Program-made: the position numbers and the translations under genes
Part shown: one piece after another, positions 7,942 to 15,771 of the stretch
Layout of the letters: every line of letters begins with the position of its first letter
Position numbering within the stretch: position 1 is the stretch's first letter
Notes under the pieces: model-generated
Database searches by the model: none
Told to the model about the DNA's origin: nothing
Seen by the model: the letters and a program-made list of their open reading frames with translations, nothing else
Assembly: GCA_900552945.1 (NCBI GenBank)
Contig: USBI01000012.1
Location: 1-42,296 of the forward strand
Length of the DNA stretch: 42,296 bases
Origin: an uncultured Oscillospiraceae bacterium
Lineage (GTDB): Bacteria > Bacillota > Clostridia > Oscillospirales > Ruminococcaceae
Reading direction: 5' to 3'

Positions 7942-8709
7942 ATGCCATTGCTGGAAGTCAAGAATGTGAAAAAAATATACACCACCCGCTTCGGAGGGAA
8001 CAAGGTACAGGCGCTGTCCAACGTTTCCTTTTCGGTTGAGGAAGGGGAATACGTTGCCATCATGGGGGAATCCGGCTCCGGTAAAACCACCCTGCTCAAC
8101 ATCCTCGCTTCGCTGGATAAACCCACGACCGGTGAGGTATTGCTGGAGGGGCGCGATATTGTGAGCATCCGCGACCGGGAAATTTCGGCTTTCCGCCGCA
8201 ACCATCTCGGCTTTGTATTTCAGGATTTCAACCTGCTAGACACCTTTTCCCTGCGGGACAACATCTTTCTCCCGCTGGTCCTTTCCCGCACCCCTTACCG
8301 GGAGATGGAAGCAAGGCTGAAACCGCTTGCTCAAAAGCTGGAAATCTCGGAACTGCTGGATAAATTCCCCTACGAGGTTTCCGGCGGACAGAAACAGCGC
8401 GCGGCAGTCGCACGGGCCCTCATAACCCGCCCGCGCCTGGTGCTGGCCGATGAACCCACCGGCGCGCTGGATTCCAAAGCCGCAACCCATCTGCTGCAGC
8501 TCTTTTCTGAGATCAACGCAGAAGGTCAGACCATCTTTATGGTCACCCACTCGGTCAACGCGGCAAGCCATGCGGGGCGTGTACTCTTCATTAAGGATGG
8601 AGAGGTCTTCCACCAAATTTACCGGGGTTCCATGACCAACGAAAAAATGTACCAGAAGATCTCCGACGCGCTCACGGCGCTTTCCACAGGAGGTGCGGAG
8701 GTTGAATAG
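7942..8709 (+). CDS. ABC transporter ATPase, BceA-like
   Basis: A 255-residue ATPase of the LolD/MacB/BceA group: Walker A GESGSGKTT, Q-loop in FVFQDFNLLD, signature VSGGQKQR, Walker B LVLADEPTGALD and H-loop in MVTHSVNAA. FNLLDTFS after the Q-loop is typical of BceA proteins. The ATG at 7942 is preceded by GGGAGG at 7927-7932; the open frame extends far upstream but only antisense-like sequence lies there. The gene overlaps the permease start by 8 bases. Together they would form a flippase-like complex that frees lipid II-cycle intermediates from bound peptide antibiotics and signals to the kinase. The substrate is unknown. Confidence 0.9.
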   Translation: MPLLEVKNVKKIYTTRFGGNKVQALSNVSFSVEEGEYVAIMGESGSGKTTLLNILASLDKPTTGEVLLEGRDIVSIRDREISAFRRNHLGFVFQDFNLLDTFSLRDNIFLPLVLSRTPYREMEARLKPLAQKLEISELLDKFPYEVSGGQKQRAAVARALITRPRLVLADEPTGALDSKAATHLLQLFSEINAEGQTIFMVTHSVNAASHAGRVLFIKDGEVFHQIYRGSMTNEKMYQKISDALTALSTGGAEVE

Positions 8710-10678
8710 CCTGTTTTTTTACCCCAGACTGGCTGCGCAGAATCTGCGCAAGAATTTAAAAACCTATCTGCCGTACATGCTCTCCGCCATCTGCACCATC
8801 GGCATGTTCTATTCCATGCTGTTCATTTCCAACAATCCAGGACTCAGGGATATGCCGGGCGCCTCTACCCTGCCGGCTTTTTTCGGGCTGGGTAGCATCA
8901 TTGTGGGGCTGTTTGCCTTCTTCCTGCTGTTTTATACCAACAGCTTTCTCATTAAGCGAAGAAAAAAAGAACTGGGGCTTTACTGTATCCTCGGTATGGA
9001 GAAAAAGCACATTGCCAAGGTGCTGTTTTTCGAGGTGCTGTTCACAGCGGTCATCTCCATCGCCGGTGGGATTTTCGGCGGCATTCTGTTCAGCCGGCTG
9101 CTTTATATGCTCCTGCTGTATCTGCTCGGCGCCCCAACCGCAATCAGCTTTACCCTCTCGCCCGTTTCAATCCTGTCAACATTGATCCTGTTCCTTGTGA
9201 TCTTCGGGTTTACTCTGCTGTCTGACCTGTGGCAGATCCGAATCGCGAATCCAATCGACCTGATGCGCTCAAGCGCAAAGGGTGAAAAAGAGCCAAAGAC
9301 CCGGTGGGTACTTGCCGTGTTCGGCGCTCTCTTCCTGGGGGCAGGCTATCTGCTGGCGCAGTCCTGTTCCAGCCCCCTTGACGTCATGAGTTTGTTTTTC
9401 CTCGCCGTAATCTGTGTCATCATCGGTACCTATCTGCTGTTTATCGCGGGCAGTATCTTAATTTTGAAGTTCCTGAAAAAGAAAAAGAGCTTTTACTACA
9501 AGCCAAATAACTTTACCGCAGTTTCCGGTATGATCTACCGAATGAAGCAGAATGCCGCAGGACTCGCAAGCATCTGCATCCTCAGCACAATGGTGCTGGT
9601 CACCGTCTCCACCACTGTTTCCATGTTCGTGGGAAAAGACGACATGCTCCGCCAGCAATACCCGTTGGATTTTCAGGCTTACTTGGAAGATTCCCTGACA
9701 GAAGAAGGGTTAACGCTGGATCAGACCGAAGAACGGTTTAACCAGATTGCCGAAAAAGTTCTTGCCGAAAACGGCGTGGAAGCCCAAAACTACACATCCT
9801 ACACCACAGCAAACTATTATGTTGACATCAAAGAGGACCGTGTTTCGGGTGAAGGGGTGTCTTTCCTGGAATTCATGCCGCTTGAGGACTACAACAAACT
9901 GGAGGGCACAGACGTTTCACTGAAATCCAACGAGCTCCTTCTGTTTTCCGTCACCAACCAAGAATACACATACGACACAATAACCATCGGCGACACAAAA
10001 TTTGACGTGACTGTGATCGACCATATCGGAGATTCCACCAAAATGGATATTGACATCGGCGCAAGCTACTATATCATCATCGTCAAAGATATGAATCTTC
10101 TCAAGCAGATGCCCGAATTGATCTACCAGGGGACTGATGTTCCGGAAGATTCCTCCACCCGCTACGTCGGGTTTGACATCAGTGACGAAAGCAAGCTGGA
10201 AGCCGTCAACGACGCGCTCTTCCGCGCAATAGAGCCGGAAAACATGCGTGTTGTCTCCCTGTATGACGTCCGAATGAATTGGTACCAGCTTTACAGTGGT
10301 TTTCTGTTCATCGGCATCTTCCTCGGCGCGCTGTTTTTGATGGCGACCGTGCTCATCATCTACTACAAGCAGATTTCAGAAGGATATGACGACCGCGAAC
10401 GGTTTGACATTATGCAAAAGGTCGGTCTCAGCAAAAAAGAGGTTCGCAAGACCATTCACAAACAGATTATTATGATCTTCTTCCTGCCGATTCTTGTAGC
10501 AGTCATCCACCTTGTTGTCGCGTTTCACGCCATCCGCATCCTGTTGTTTATCTTCGGGCTTACCAACGTTGGGCTGTTTGTCCTTTGCACAGCCGTTACC
10601 ATACTCATTTTCGTTGCGGTATATACAGCAGTTTATCTGCTGACCGCACGCACCTACTACCGAATTGTAGAACATTAG
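8702..10678 (+). CDS. FtsX-like ABC permease, BceB-like
   Basis: About 658 residues. Hydrophobic segments fit the ten-helix BceB layout, with a large external domain at roughly residues 310-535 between helices 7 and 8, the region that decides peptide specificity in this family. The best start is TTG at 8702: AGGAGG (8688-8693) is 8 bases upstream and the resulting MNSLFFYPRLAAQNLRKNLK matches BceB beginnings. A GTG at 8693 overlaps that ribosome-binding site and is less likely. The gene overlaps the ATPase by 8 bases and is followed after 14 bases by a 46-aa membrane peptide gene. Known role of family: resistance to and sensing of cell-wall-active peptides. Confidence 0.88.
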   Translation: MNSLFFYPRLAAQNLRKNLKTYLPYMLSAICTIGMFYSMLFISNNPGLRDMPGASTLPAFFGLGSIIVGLFAFFLLFYTNSFLIKRRKKELGLYCILGMEKKHIAKVLFFEVLFTAVISIAGGIFGGILFSRLLYMLLLYLLGAPTAISFTLSPVSILSTLILFLVIFGFTLLSDLWQIRIANPIDLMRSSAKGEKEPKTRWVLAVFGALFLGAGYLLAQSCSSPLDVMSLFFLAVICVIIGTYLLFIAGSILILKFLKKKKSFYYKPNNFTAVSGMIYRMKQNAAGLASICILSTMVLVTVSTTVSMFVGKDDMLRQQYPLDFQAYLEDSLTEEGLTLDQTEERFNQIAEKVLAENGVEAQNYTSYTTANYYVDIKEDRVSGEGVSFLEFMPLEDYNKLEGTDVSLKSNELLLFSVTNQEYTYDTITIGDTKFDVTVIDHIGDSTKMDIDIGASYYIIIVKDMNLLKQMPELIYQGTDVPEDSSTRYVGFDISDESKLEAVNDALFRAIEPENMRVVSLYDVRMNWYQLYSGFLFIGIFLGALFLMATVLIIYYKQISEGYDDRERFDIMQKVGLSKKEVRKTIHKQIIMIFFLPILVAVIHLVVAFHAIRILLFIFGLTNVGLFVLCTAVTILIFVAVYTAVYLLTARTYYRIVEH

Positions 10679-10692
10679 AAAGCGAGGGCCAT

Positions 10693-10833
10693 ATGAACCG
10701 TGAAACACCACTTAAAAAAGGAGTTTATTTTACGCTGTTTTTATGCATCGGAGCAGGCATTCTGCTCATTTCGCTCATCGGCGCACTCATTAACGTGTGC
10801 TCCCCAAAACGCCAGACTCCTCCCATCATATAA
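10693..10833 (+). CDS. 46-aa single-pass membrane peptide at the end of the Bce operon
   Basis: MNRETPLKKGVYFTLFLCIG starts a 46-residue peptide with one hydrophobic helix (about residues 11-36), a basic N-terminal side and a short polar tail. GAGGG at 10684-10688 gives a proper ribosome-binding site. It starts 14 bases after the permease stop and lies before the operon terminator at 10857, so it is almost certainly co-transcribed. I do not recognise a family. A small accessory subunit of the transporter or kinase is a reasonable guess. Confidence 0.65.
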   Translation: MNRETPLKKGVYFTLFLCIGAGILLISLIGALINVCSPKRQTPPII

Positions 10834-10856
10834 ACCCAAGCCTTAAAAAGGCGCGG

Positions 10857-10897
10857 AAAGGGGCAGCCGGTCAAACCGGCTGCCCCTTTCTGTTTTT
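10857..10897 (+). terminator. Terminator of the Bce operon
   Basis: AAAGGGGCAGCCGGT (10857-10871) pairs perfectly with ACCGGCTGCCCCTTT (10875-10889) around a 3-base loop, followed by CTGTTTTT. It may also serve the convergent rhodanese gene. Confidence 0.9.
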
Positions 10898-10912
10898 ACT
10901 TAATTTTGCATC

Positions 10913-11296
10913 TTATTGCTCGGTTTCATGCGGCCAGGTAGTTATGCCTCCGAATTCATACACGCCGGTATAACCCAACGCGGCCAAAGACTGGGCAGCC
11001 GTTTTGCTGCGGTTCCCGCTGCGGCAGTAGACAAGCACCGTTGTATCCTTTTTCGGGATCACTTGAGCCGCGGTCTCTTCGGTAATGCTTCCCACCGGCA
11101 GCAACACCGCACCGGGGATATGCCCGCTGTCGTACTCACTTTGTTCCCGCACATCCAGAATCAGCACGTTGTGTGTATCCATCATCTCTTTCGCCTGTTC
11201 CTGACTGATCTGCTGATAGCCGCTTTCCCCGGCTGTTCCAGCACATCCGGTCAGCAGAAATAAAATTACCAACAGCATGGGCAGCATCCGTTTCAT
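10913..11296 (-). CDS. Rhodanese-domain lipoprotein
   Basis: A 127-residue exported lipoprotein. The signal peptide ends in the lipobox LLTGC with Cys18 as the lipidated residue. A single rhodanese domain follows (about 28-125), with LDVREQSEYDSGHIPGA and the active-site loop YCRSGNRS (Cys91). The family transfers sulfur from thiosulfate or persulfides, or senses them; surface anchoring points to sulfur or redox chemistry outside the membrane. GAGGTGA precedes the ATG. It is monocistronic, with a consensus promoter at 11336-11364. Confidence 0.85.
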   Translation of the reverse strand: MKRMLPMLLVILFLLTGCAGTAGESGYQQISQEQAKEMMDTHNVLILDVREQSEYDSGHIPGAVLLPVGSITEETAAQVIPKKDTTVLVYCRSGNRSKTAAQSLAALGYTGVYEFGGITTWPHETEQ

Positions 11297-11335
11297 CTAT
11301 AACATCACCTCAATTTTTCGCAATCAACCGGACCC

Positions 11336-11364
11336 ATTATAACAGAAACCGATTGCGGCAACAA
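11336..11364 (-). promoter_or_regulatory. Promoter of the rhodanese lipoprotein
   Basis: Leftward TTGTTG (11359-11364), 17-base spacer, TATAAT (11336-11341), about 40 bases before the ATG. Confidence 0.6.
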
Positions 11365-11546
11365 CAATCTTTCGCTAAAGCGGTTACCCCCGCAGAATTC
11401 CGCGAAATCTTTTCCGACCATTCGCAACATTCCGCTGTTTTACACCGCCAACAGACCAGATACTGCCTTTAGAGTAAAAAACAACATCCGGACAAACAAA
11501 AAACACTTCATTGATTCATAAACTGAACCGAAAGGTGTGTGTTGCA

Positions 11547-12236
11547 ATGTTTACCATGTTATTTTCTTTTCTCTGTTCCAACCTGTTATATTTCGCTCTG
11601 CACATTGAAGGGCACGGTTCCTTTCCCAAACCGCTCTCCCCCAAACGGGAACAGGAATGCTTTGAACGGATGGCGGCGGGAGACGAATCCGCGCGAACGG
11701 AACTGATTGAGCACAACCTGCGCCTGGTCGCGCATATCATTAAAAAATATTACGCATCATCAAACGACCAGGATGACCTGATCTCCATCGGAACGATCGG
11801 GCTGGTCAAGGCGGTGAACACCTTTCAGAATTCGAAAGGCACCCGCTTTGCCACCTATGCTTCCCGGTGTATTGAAAATGAAATCCTCATGTATTTCCGC
11901 AATTTAAAAAAGAGCGCGGGAGATGTTTACATCAGCGACCCCATTGACACAGACAAAGACGGAAACGCACTGACCATGATGGACATCATCTCCGACGACG
12001 AAGAAAGCATGGTGGACAGTCTCGACTTAAAATTCCGCAGCCAGCAGCTGTATGAATACATACAAAAATGCCTTTCTTCCAGAGAACGCACCATCATCGT
12101 CCTGCGTTACGGTCTTGGCGGGCAGAAAGCGCTCACCCAGCGGGAGGTGGCAAAAAAGCTGGGGATCTCCCGTTCCTATGTATCCCGCATTGAAAAAAAG
12201 GCGCTTTTGGCTCTGCGCGGCGAATTTGAACGATGA
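11547..12236 (+). CDS. sigK: RNA polymerase sporulation sigma factor, sigma-K type
   Basis: A 229-residue sigma-70 family protein. Region 2 shows IEHNLRLVAHIIKKYY, DLISIGTIGLVKA and ATYASRCIENEILMYFRNLK; region 4 shows TQREVAKKLGISRSYVSRIE. The ISRSYVSRIEKKAL end and the N-terminal hydrophobic pro-segment followed by FPKPLS closely match SigK, the late mother-cell sigma factor made as a membrane-bound precursor and cleaved by SpoIVFB. The chosen ATG at 11547 has AAAGG upstream and gives a typical pro-sequence; longer starts lack a site. The gene is continuous, with no skin-type element interrupting it. Its presence implies an endospore former. SigE is the main alternative, but the adjacent spoIIGA expected for sigE is absent. 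Confidence 0.85.
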   Translation: MFTMLFSFLCSNLLYFALHIEGHGSFPKPLSPKREQECFERMAAGDESARTELIEHNLRLVAHIIKKYYASSNDQDDLISIGTIGLVKAVNTFQNSKGTRFATYASRCIENEILMYFRNLKKSAGDVYISDPIDTDKDGNALTMMDIISDDEESMVDSLDLKFRSQQLYEYIQKCLSSRERTIIVLRYGLGGQKALTQREVAKKLGISRSYVSRIEKKALLALRGEFER

Positions 12237-12289
12237 AAAATCTTCGGGATTCGCACCCGACTCAGCATCGGCGATACCGCCGCAGTCTT

Positions 12290-12339
12290 AAAAAGCCGCC
12301 CGGAAGTTCCGATTTCACGGATTTCCGGGCGGCTTTTTT
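12290..12339 (+). terminator. Terminator after sigK, probably bidirectional
   Basis: AAAAAGCCGCCCGGAA pairs with TTCCGGGCGGCTTTTT around a loop of about 17 bases that itself contains a small TCCG..CGGA hairpin. A run of T follows on both strands. Confidence 0.85.
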
Positions 12340-12366
12340 AAGGTTATAGCGAGCACTCAAAGCAAA

Positions 12367-13101
12367 TCAATGGCGGTTCAAATAACCTTCCATGGTGTAT
12401 CGGCCGCGGTCTTCGGTTGATTTCCCATATTGGATGGCACGCTTTGGGCATTCGTTGATGCAACGCAGGCACTGGTAACACCGTTTGCCCCAGCTGGGGC
12501 GGCCATCCACAAGGGTGATGGTCCCGACGGGACAGTGTTTGGCACAAAGCCCACAGCCGTTGCACGCATCGGTTGTAAAAAAGGCTTTGGTGCTGCGGGC
12601 AAACCGGTTGAATCCGAAATTGATCAAACCGGATTTCAGCCCGGCATGGGAGCCCTCTTCCACCCGGTATACCTTCTTCTTTTCCAGGACCTCACGGGCG
12701 AGCGTTTGGATCTGTTCCGAGGCTGCATCGATCTTGCGCTGTATGGTTTGGTCATCGTCCACATCGCTGCCGATGATGTAATTGTTCGGCATGACCAAAC
12801 TGTAGCTGCTGCACAGCGGGTAGAGCGCCGACAGCTTTTTCATCGCGCACCCCGCTTCCTCCCCGCAGGTGCAGACACCGAAGGTGAACGCATCGGTCCT
12901 GCTCAACTTCTGCACAAAGGAAAGCATCGGTTCCGGGGCACCCCAAGCATAAACGGGAAATACCAGGCCGATTCGGGACTGACGCCCTACGTCCGGCACC
13001 TGGTCCAGTGTGGATATGTCAACCGCTTCATCGCCTGTGAGAGCGGCGATCTGCTCTGCCGCCCACCGGGAATTTCCGGTACCAGAAAAATAAAAAATCA
13101 T
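12367..13101 (-). CDS. EFR1-family flavodoxin-ferredoxin fusion protein
   Basis: A 244-residue redox protein. The N-terminal flavodoxin-like domain begins with IFYFSGTGNSRWAAEQIA, whose SGTGNS is the FMN phosphate loop. The C-terminal part carries two four-cysteine clusters, CNGCGLCAKHCP and CYQCLRCINECP, each fit for one [4Fe-4S] centre. EFR1 proteins are electron-transfer modules common in anaerobic Firmicutes; partners are unknown. The ATG is followed directly by the flavodoxin motif, though its ribosome-binding site is weak (GCAGG). It converges on sigK and shares that terminator. Confidence 0.85.
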   Translation of the reverse strand: MIFYFSGTGNSRWAAEQIAALTGDEAVDISTLDQVPDVGRQSRIGLVFPVYAWGAPEPMLSFVQKLSRTDAFTFGVCTCGEEAGCAMKKLSALYPLCSSYSLVMPNNYIIGSDVDDDQTIQRKIDAASEQIQTLAREVLEKKKVYRVEEGSHAGLKSGLINFGFNRFARSTKAFFTTDACNGCGLCAKHCPVGTITLVDGRPSWGKRCYQCLRCINECPKRAIQYGKSTEDRGRYTMEGYLNRH

Positions 13102-13241
13102 TCCGTCAACCTGCTTTTACACTCATTTTTATCATTCACAGAGATATTGTTCCCATTTTCAGAATAAAGCCTGCCCCAAAACCGGCGCGCACAATCATCC
13201 GCGCCACGGATTTCGCACCGCTCTGAGATGAGCACATCCTC

Positions 13242-13640
13242 TCAGTCAACGTTATTCCCCTTCAGCGCTGCAATGGCAAGGCTGGCGAGGCCAACGCCCA
13301 GCATGGCGACGGCGTCTTTGGGAGAAATGGCATCCATCACCGAAAGAGCCACTACGGCAATTCCCATTGCCACAGCCACCGCCTTGAGCACCGTGTCCGC
13401 GATCTCTTTGGCTCTGCTTTTTCCGGCAGGTTCCTTTTCCTTTACCTGCATGAGCTCGCTGATGGATACGCCAAGTGTCTCTGCAAGAACGGGAAGTGAA
13501 TTAATGTCCGGGCAGGACAGGTCCCGCTCCCATTTGGAGACCGCTTTATCGGTCACACCCATCTTTTGAGCCAGTTCCAGTTGGGTCATTCCTTTTTCTT
13601 TCCGTTTTTGGGAGATCAGCATACCCAGTGTTTTTTGCAT
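13242..13640 (-). CDS. XRE-family regulator with a membrane-spanning tail
   Basis: A 132-residue protein. Residues 3-65 form a Cro/CI-type helix-turn-helix (MTQLELAQKMGVTDKAVSKW, then the CPDINSLPVLAETLGVSISEL pattern of the clostridial XRE group). The C-terminal part has two hydrophobic stretches (about 82-101 and 108-125) that could lie in the membrane. The ATG at 13640 is preferred over a TTG 6 bases upstream because of its spacing from GGAG. A consensus promoter with direct repeats overlapping it (13677-13739) suggests autoregulation. Target genes are unknown; the flavoprotein gene upstream is oriented the same way. Confidence 0.8.
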   Translation of the reverse strand: MQKTLGMLISQKRKEKGMTQLELAQKMGVTDKAVSKWERDLSCPDINSLPVLAETLGVSISELMQVKEKEPAGKSRAKEIADTVLKAVAVAMGIAVVALSVMDAISPKDAVAMLGVGLASLAIAALKGNNVD

Positions 13641-13676
13641 AAACAATCCGCTCCTTTACCACTTCTGAATGACCTG

Positions 13677-13705
13677 ATTGTACTTCCTACGCATTTTTTT
13701 CTCAA
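13677..13705 (-). promoter_or_regulatory. Promoter of the XRE gene
   Basis: Leftward TTGAGA (13700-13705), 17-base spacer, TACAAT (13677-13682). The -35 lies inside the first of two direct repeats. Confidence 0.6.
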
Positions 13706-13739
13706 CCGACCGTTGGTTTCCCTTTCTCGACCGACAGTT
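13700..13739 (-). repeat. Two direct repeats, candidate operator of the XRE regulator
   Basis: TCTCAACCGACCGTT (13700-13714) and TCTCGACCGACAGTT (13725-13739) match at 13 of 15 positions, with start points 25 bases apart. The first copy includes a near-palindrome ACCGAC-C-GTTGGT and covers the -35 box. Confidence 0.5.
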
Positions 13740-13758
13740 TACCCGCGAAAAAAGCCAG

Positions 13759-15111
13759 TTATTCCGCCTTTTTTGCCTGTTCGACCACCTTGCGGTAGGG
13801 CCCGACGATGGCTTCGGTCATTTTTTCTTTAGCTTTTTTCTGCACCGACGGGATCGCCATCAAACCGCCGACCAGCTTCATCTGCAATATGCGTTTTTTC
13901 TGTTTCTGCGGAAAATCGTAAATGCCGTGCTGTTTGTAAAACTTGTGATCGGCTTTCATTAAGCCCCGCATCATATAAATCAAATCGCGGAAGATCTTCA
14001 TGCCGCCTACCCCGTAAAAGTTGGCGGGGCGGGTAAGCTGTTTTTCCATGGCAAACGACAGGTTTTCCGCGAGCGATTTGATCTGAGCCGCGGTATCCTC
14101 CTCATCGGTCGCCACACCGGCCAGATAATTGCCGCCCACCTCGCTTCTGCCCTCCACGATCATCCGCAGATTGCTTTCATACCGGTAATCGCCGCTGATG
14201 AGATAAGCGATTGGGGTGTCGTGGGTCACGGTGCGGTGACCATTACAAAACTGCCGGTCATCAAAGCACTTAAAGCTGGAATGGGTGTAGTGGTCGGAAA
14301 TGGTAAAGGCATACACAAAGCCGTCTGCTGTTTGGATGGTGTTTCGAAGGAATTCATCGAAACCGTCTTTATACACGCATTTTCCGGTGACGGCACATCC
14401 GAAGCAGCCGAGACAGCCTCCGTCGAACGGGAATTCACGCAGATTGACCACCCGGCTCTCATACGGAAGCACCGCGCGGAAATCGGCGATCATCCCCGCG
14501 AGATTTTCGTCATCAGCAGCACAATTGGTCACAATGACCACGTCCTTTTCCCTGCGCTTCGGCACAGAGGCAAAAGACGGCCGGTAGACGGTCTTCTCGC
14601 GTTCGGGCGCTTTGCACAGCGGCGTGACAAACGGCCCGTGTTCACAGCTGAAGATGAGCTGGTCAAAGAAATCCCGTGCCTGCTTGCGGCCCTGCTCACT
14701 CAACAGGTCTTCCATATCCGCCGACAGACCGCGGATCACCTTCATTCCCAAATCGAGGCAGTTTTCCTCCACATACCGGTGAGCGGTCACATCGTAAAAA
14801 TGCTTGGAGGTGGTGATCTGACTTGCGAATTTGCCGGACAGGTCTATTCCATCCGCCTTGATGAGCTCGATCAACCGGTGGAGCTGATAGGGCGCGATAA
14901 ACGTGTAGACCGGGTAACTGAACAGAACGAGGTCTGCCTGTTCCAGTGCGTTTCGCACCGGTGCAAAATCCGTTTCATAACTCTTAATCCTCTGCCCGAC
15001 CAGCAGAAAAACAAACGTGTGTTCCGGGTGCAGCGCCTGTAAATACAGCGCCGTATGAACCGTGGCGGAATTTTTGCCTTTCGGGCTGGCATTTAAAACG
15101 AGAATGTTCAA
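13759..15111 (-). CDS. Tandem flavodoxin-fold NAD(P)H-dependent oxidoreductase
   Basis: A 450-residue protein with two flavodoxin-like halves. The first begins MNILVLNASPKGKNSATVHT, the FMN-binding P-loop of the NADPH-dependent FMN reductase/flavodoxin_2 group. The second begins near residue 190 (KDVVIVTNCAADDENLAG) and carries GGCLGCFGCAVTGKCVYKD, the cysteine motif of iron-sulfur flavoprotein-like reductases. The start is TTG at 15109-15111 with GGGAGG 8 bases upstream. The second P-loop lacks the usual SPR/SGN-type residues, so it may bind FMN poorly. Function in anaerobic redox balance or quinone/nitro reduction is inferred. It lies downstream of the fucU operon, about 220 bases away, so probably a separate transcript. 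Confidence 0.75.
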   Translation of the reverse strand: MNILVLNASPKGKNSATVHTALYLQALHPEHTFVFLLVGQRIKSYETDFAPVRNALEQADLVLFSYPVYTFIAPYQLHRLIELIKADGIDLSGKFASQITTSKHFYDVTAHRYVEENCLDLGMKVIRGLSADMEDLLSEQGRKQARDFFDQLIFSCEHGPFVTPLCKAPEREKTVYRPSFASVPKRREKDVVIVTNCAADDENLAGMIADFRAVLPYESRVVNLREFPFDGGCLGCFGCAVTGKCVYKDGFDEFLRNTIQTADGFVYAFTISDHYTHSSFKCFDDRQFCNGHRTVTHDTPIAYLISGDYRYESNLRMIVEGRSEVGGNYLAGVATDEEDTAAQIKSLAENLSFAMEKQLTRPANFYGVGGMKIFRDLIYMMRGLMKADHKFYKQHGIYDFPQKQKKRILQMKLVGGLMAIPSVQKKAKEKMTEAIVGPYRKVVEQAKKAE

Positions 15112-15329
15112 TCTTTGTTCCTCCCAAAGGGACTTATACGATTTCTATTCGCCTATGGGTGAAAGATAAAATCTTCCCTGAAATTCCGGCACACAGGAGT
15201 TCCAAAAGCTGAAACGCTCCAAGAACCTTCCGGTGACCTGAACATACGAATAATAAAACAATTATACGCCGGAGAAAAAATGCCGTCAACGGAAGAAAAG
15301 TAATCCGCGCCTTTTACAGCCTTTCATAT

Positions 15330-15770
15330 TTATTCGGTCACAACGCCTTTTTGCAACATGATGTTCGCATAAAGAGCGCTTTCACCGGTCGCGATGATGG
15401 CATATGCCGTTTTGGCCTGCTCATAAAACGCAAAGCGTTCAATCTGCCCGATCGCATCCTCACCCTTGGGATCGTAGCGGCGGACGATTTCTTTATAGCT
15501 GTCCCAAATCGGGGTCTCGACCGGGTCACCGGGCATGACCTGCATGAGGCTCGCCGGATGTTCCACATAAGTATCCAGCGGGAACAGGCGAAGGACTGCG
15601 TCCAGAATTTCCGGCACGCCGTGCCCGTCCATCCGGATTACAATGGCGTTTTTACCCATCGACTCGGCGGGAAAGTTTCCGTCCGCGATTACGAGCCGGT
15701 CGCTGTGGCCCATTTCACACAGAACCTTAAGCAGTTCGGGTGACAGAATTTTCGGAATTCCTTTGAGCAT
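15330..15770 (-). CDS. fucU: L-fucose mutarotase, RbsD/FucU family
   Basis: A 146-residue protein matching FucU almost from its first residue: MLKGIPKILSPELLKVLCEM, then GHSDRLVIADGNFPAES with His22 and Asp30 in the positions expected for the family. FucU interconverts the alpha and beta anomers of L-fucose, helping kinases, isomerases or dehydrogenases. I chose the ATG at 15770: GGAAAGG is 9 bases upstream, whereas the ATG at 15779 is too close to it. It begins one base after the stop of the aldo/keto reductase gene, so these are co-translated. D-ribose pyranase (RbsD) is the nearest alternative, but the MLKGI..ISP start and 140-residue size favour FucU. Confidence 0.85.
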   Translation of the reverse strand: MLKGIPKILSPELLKVLCEMGHSDRLVIADGNFPAESMGKNAIVIRMDGHGVPEILDAVLRLFPLDTYVEHPASLMQVMPGDPVETPIWDSYKEIVRRYDPKGEDAIGQIERFAFYEQAKTAYAIIATGESALYANIMLQKGVVTE

Positions 15771-15771
15771 T

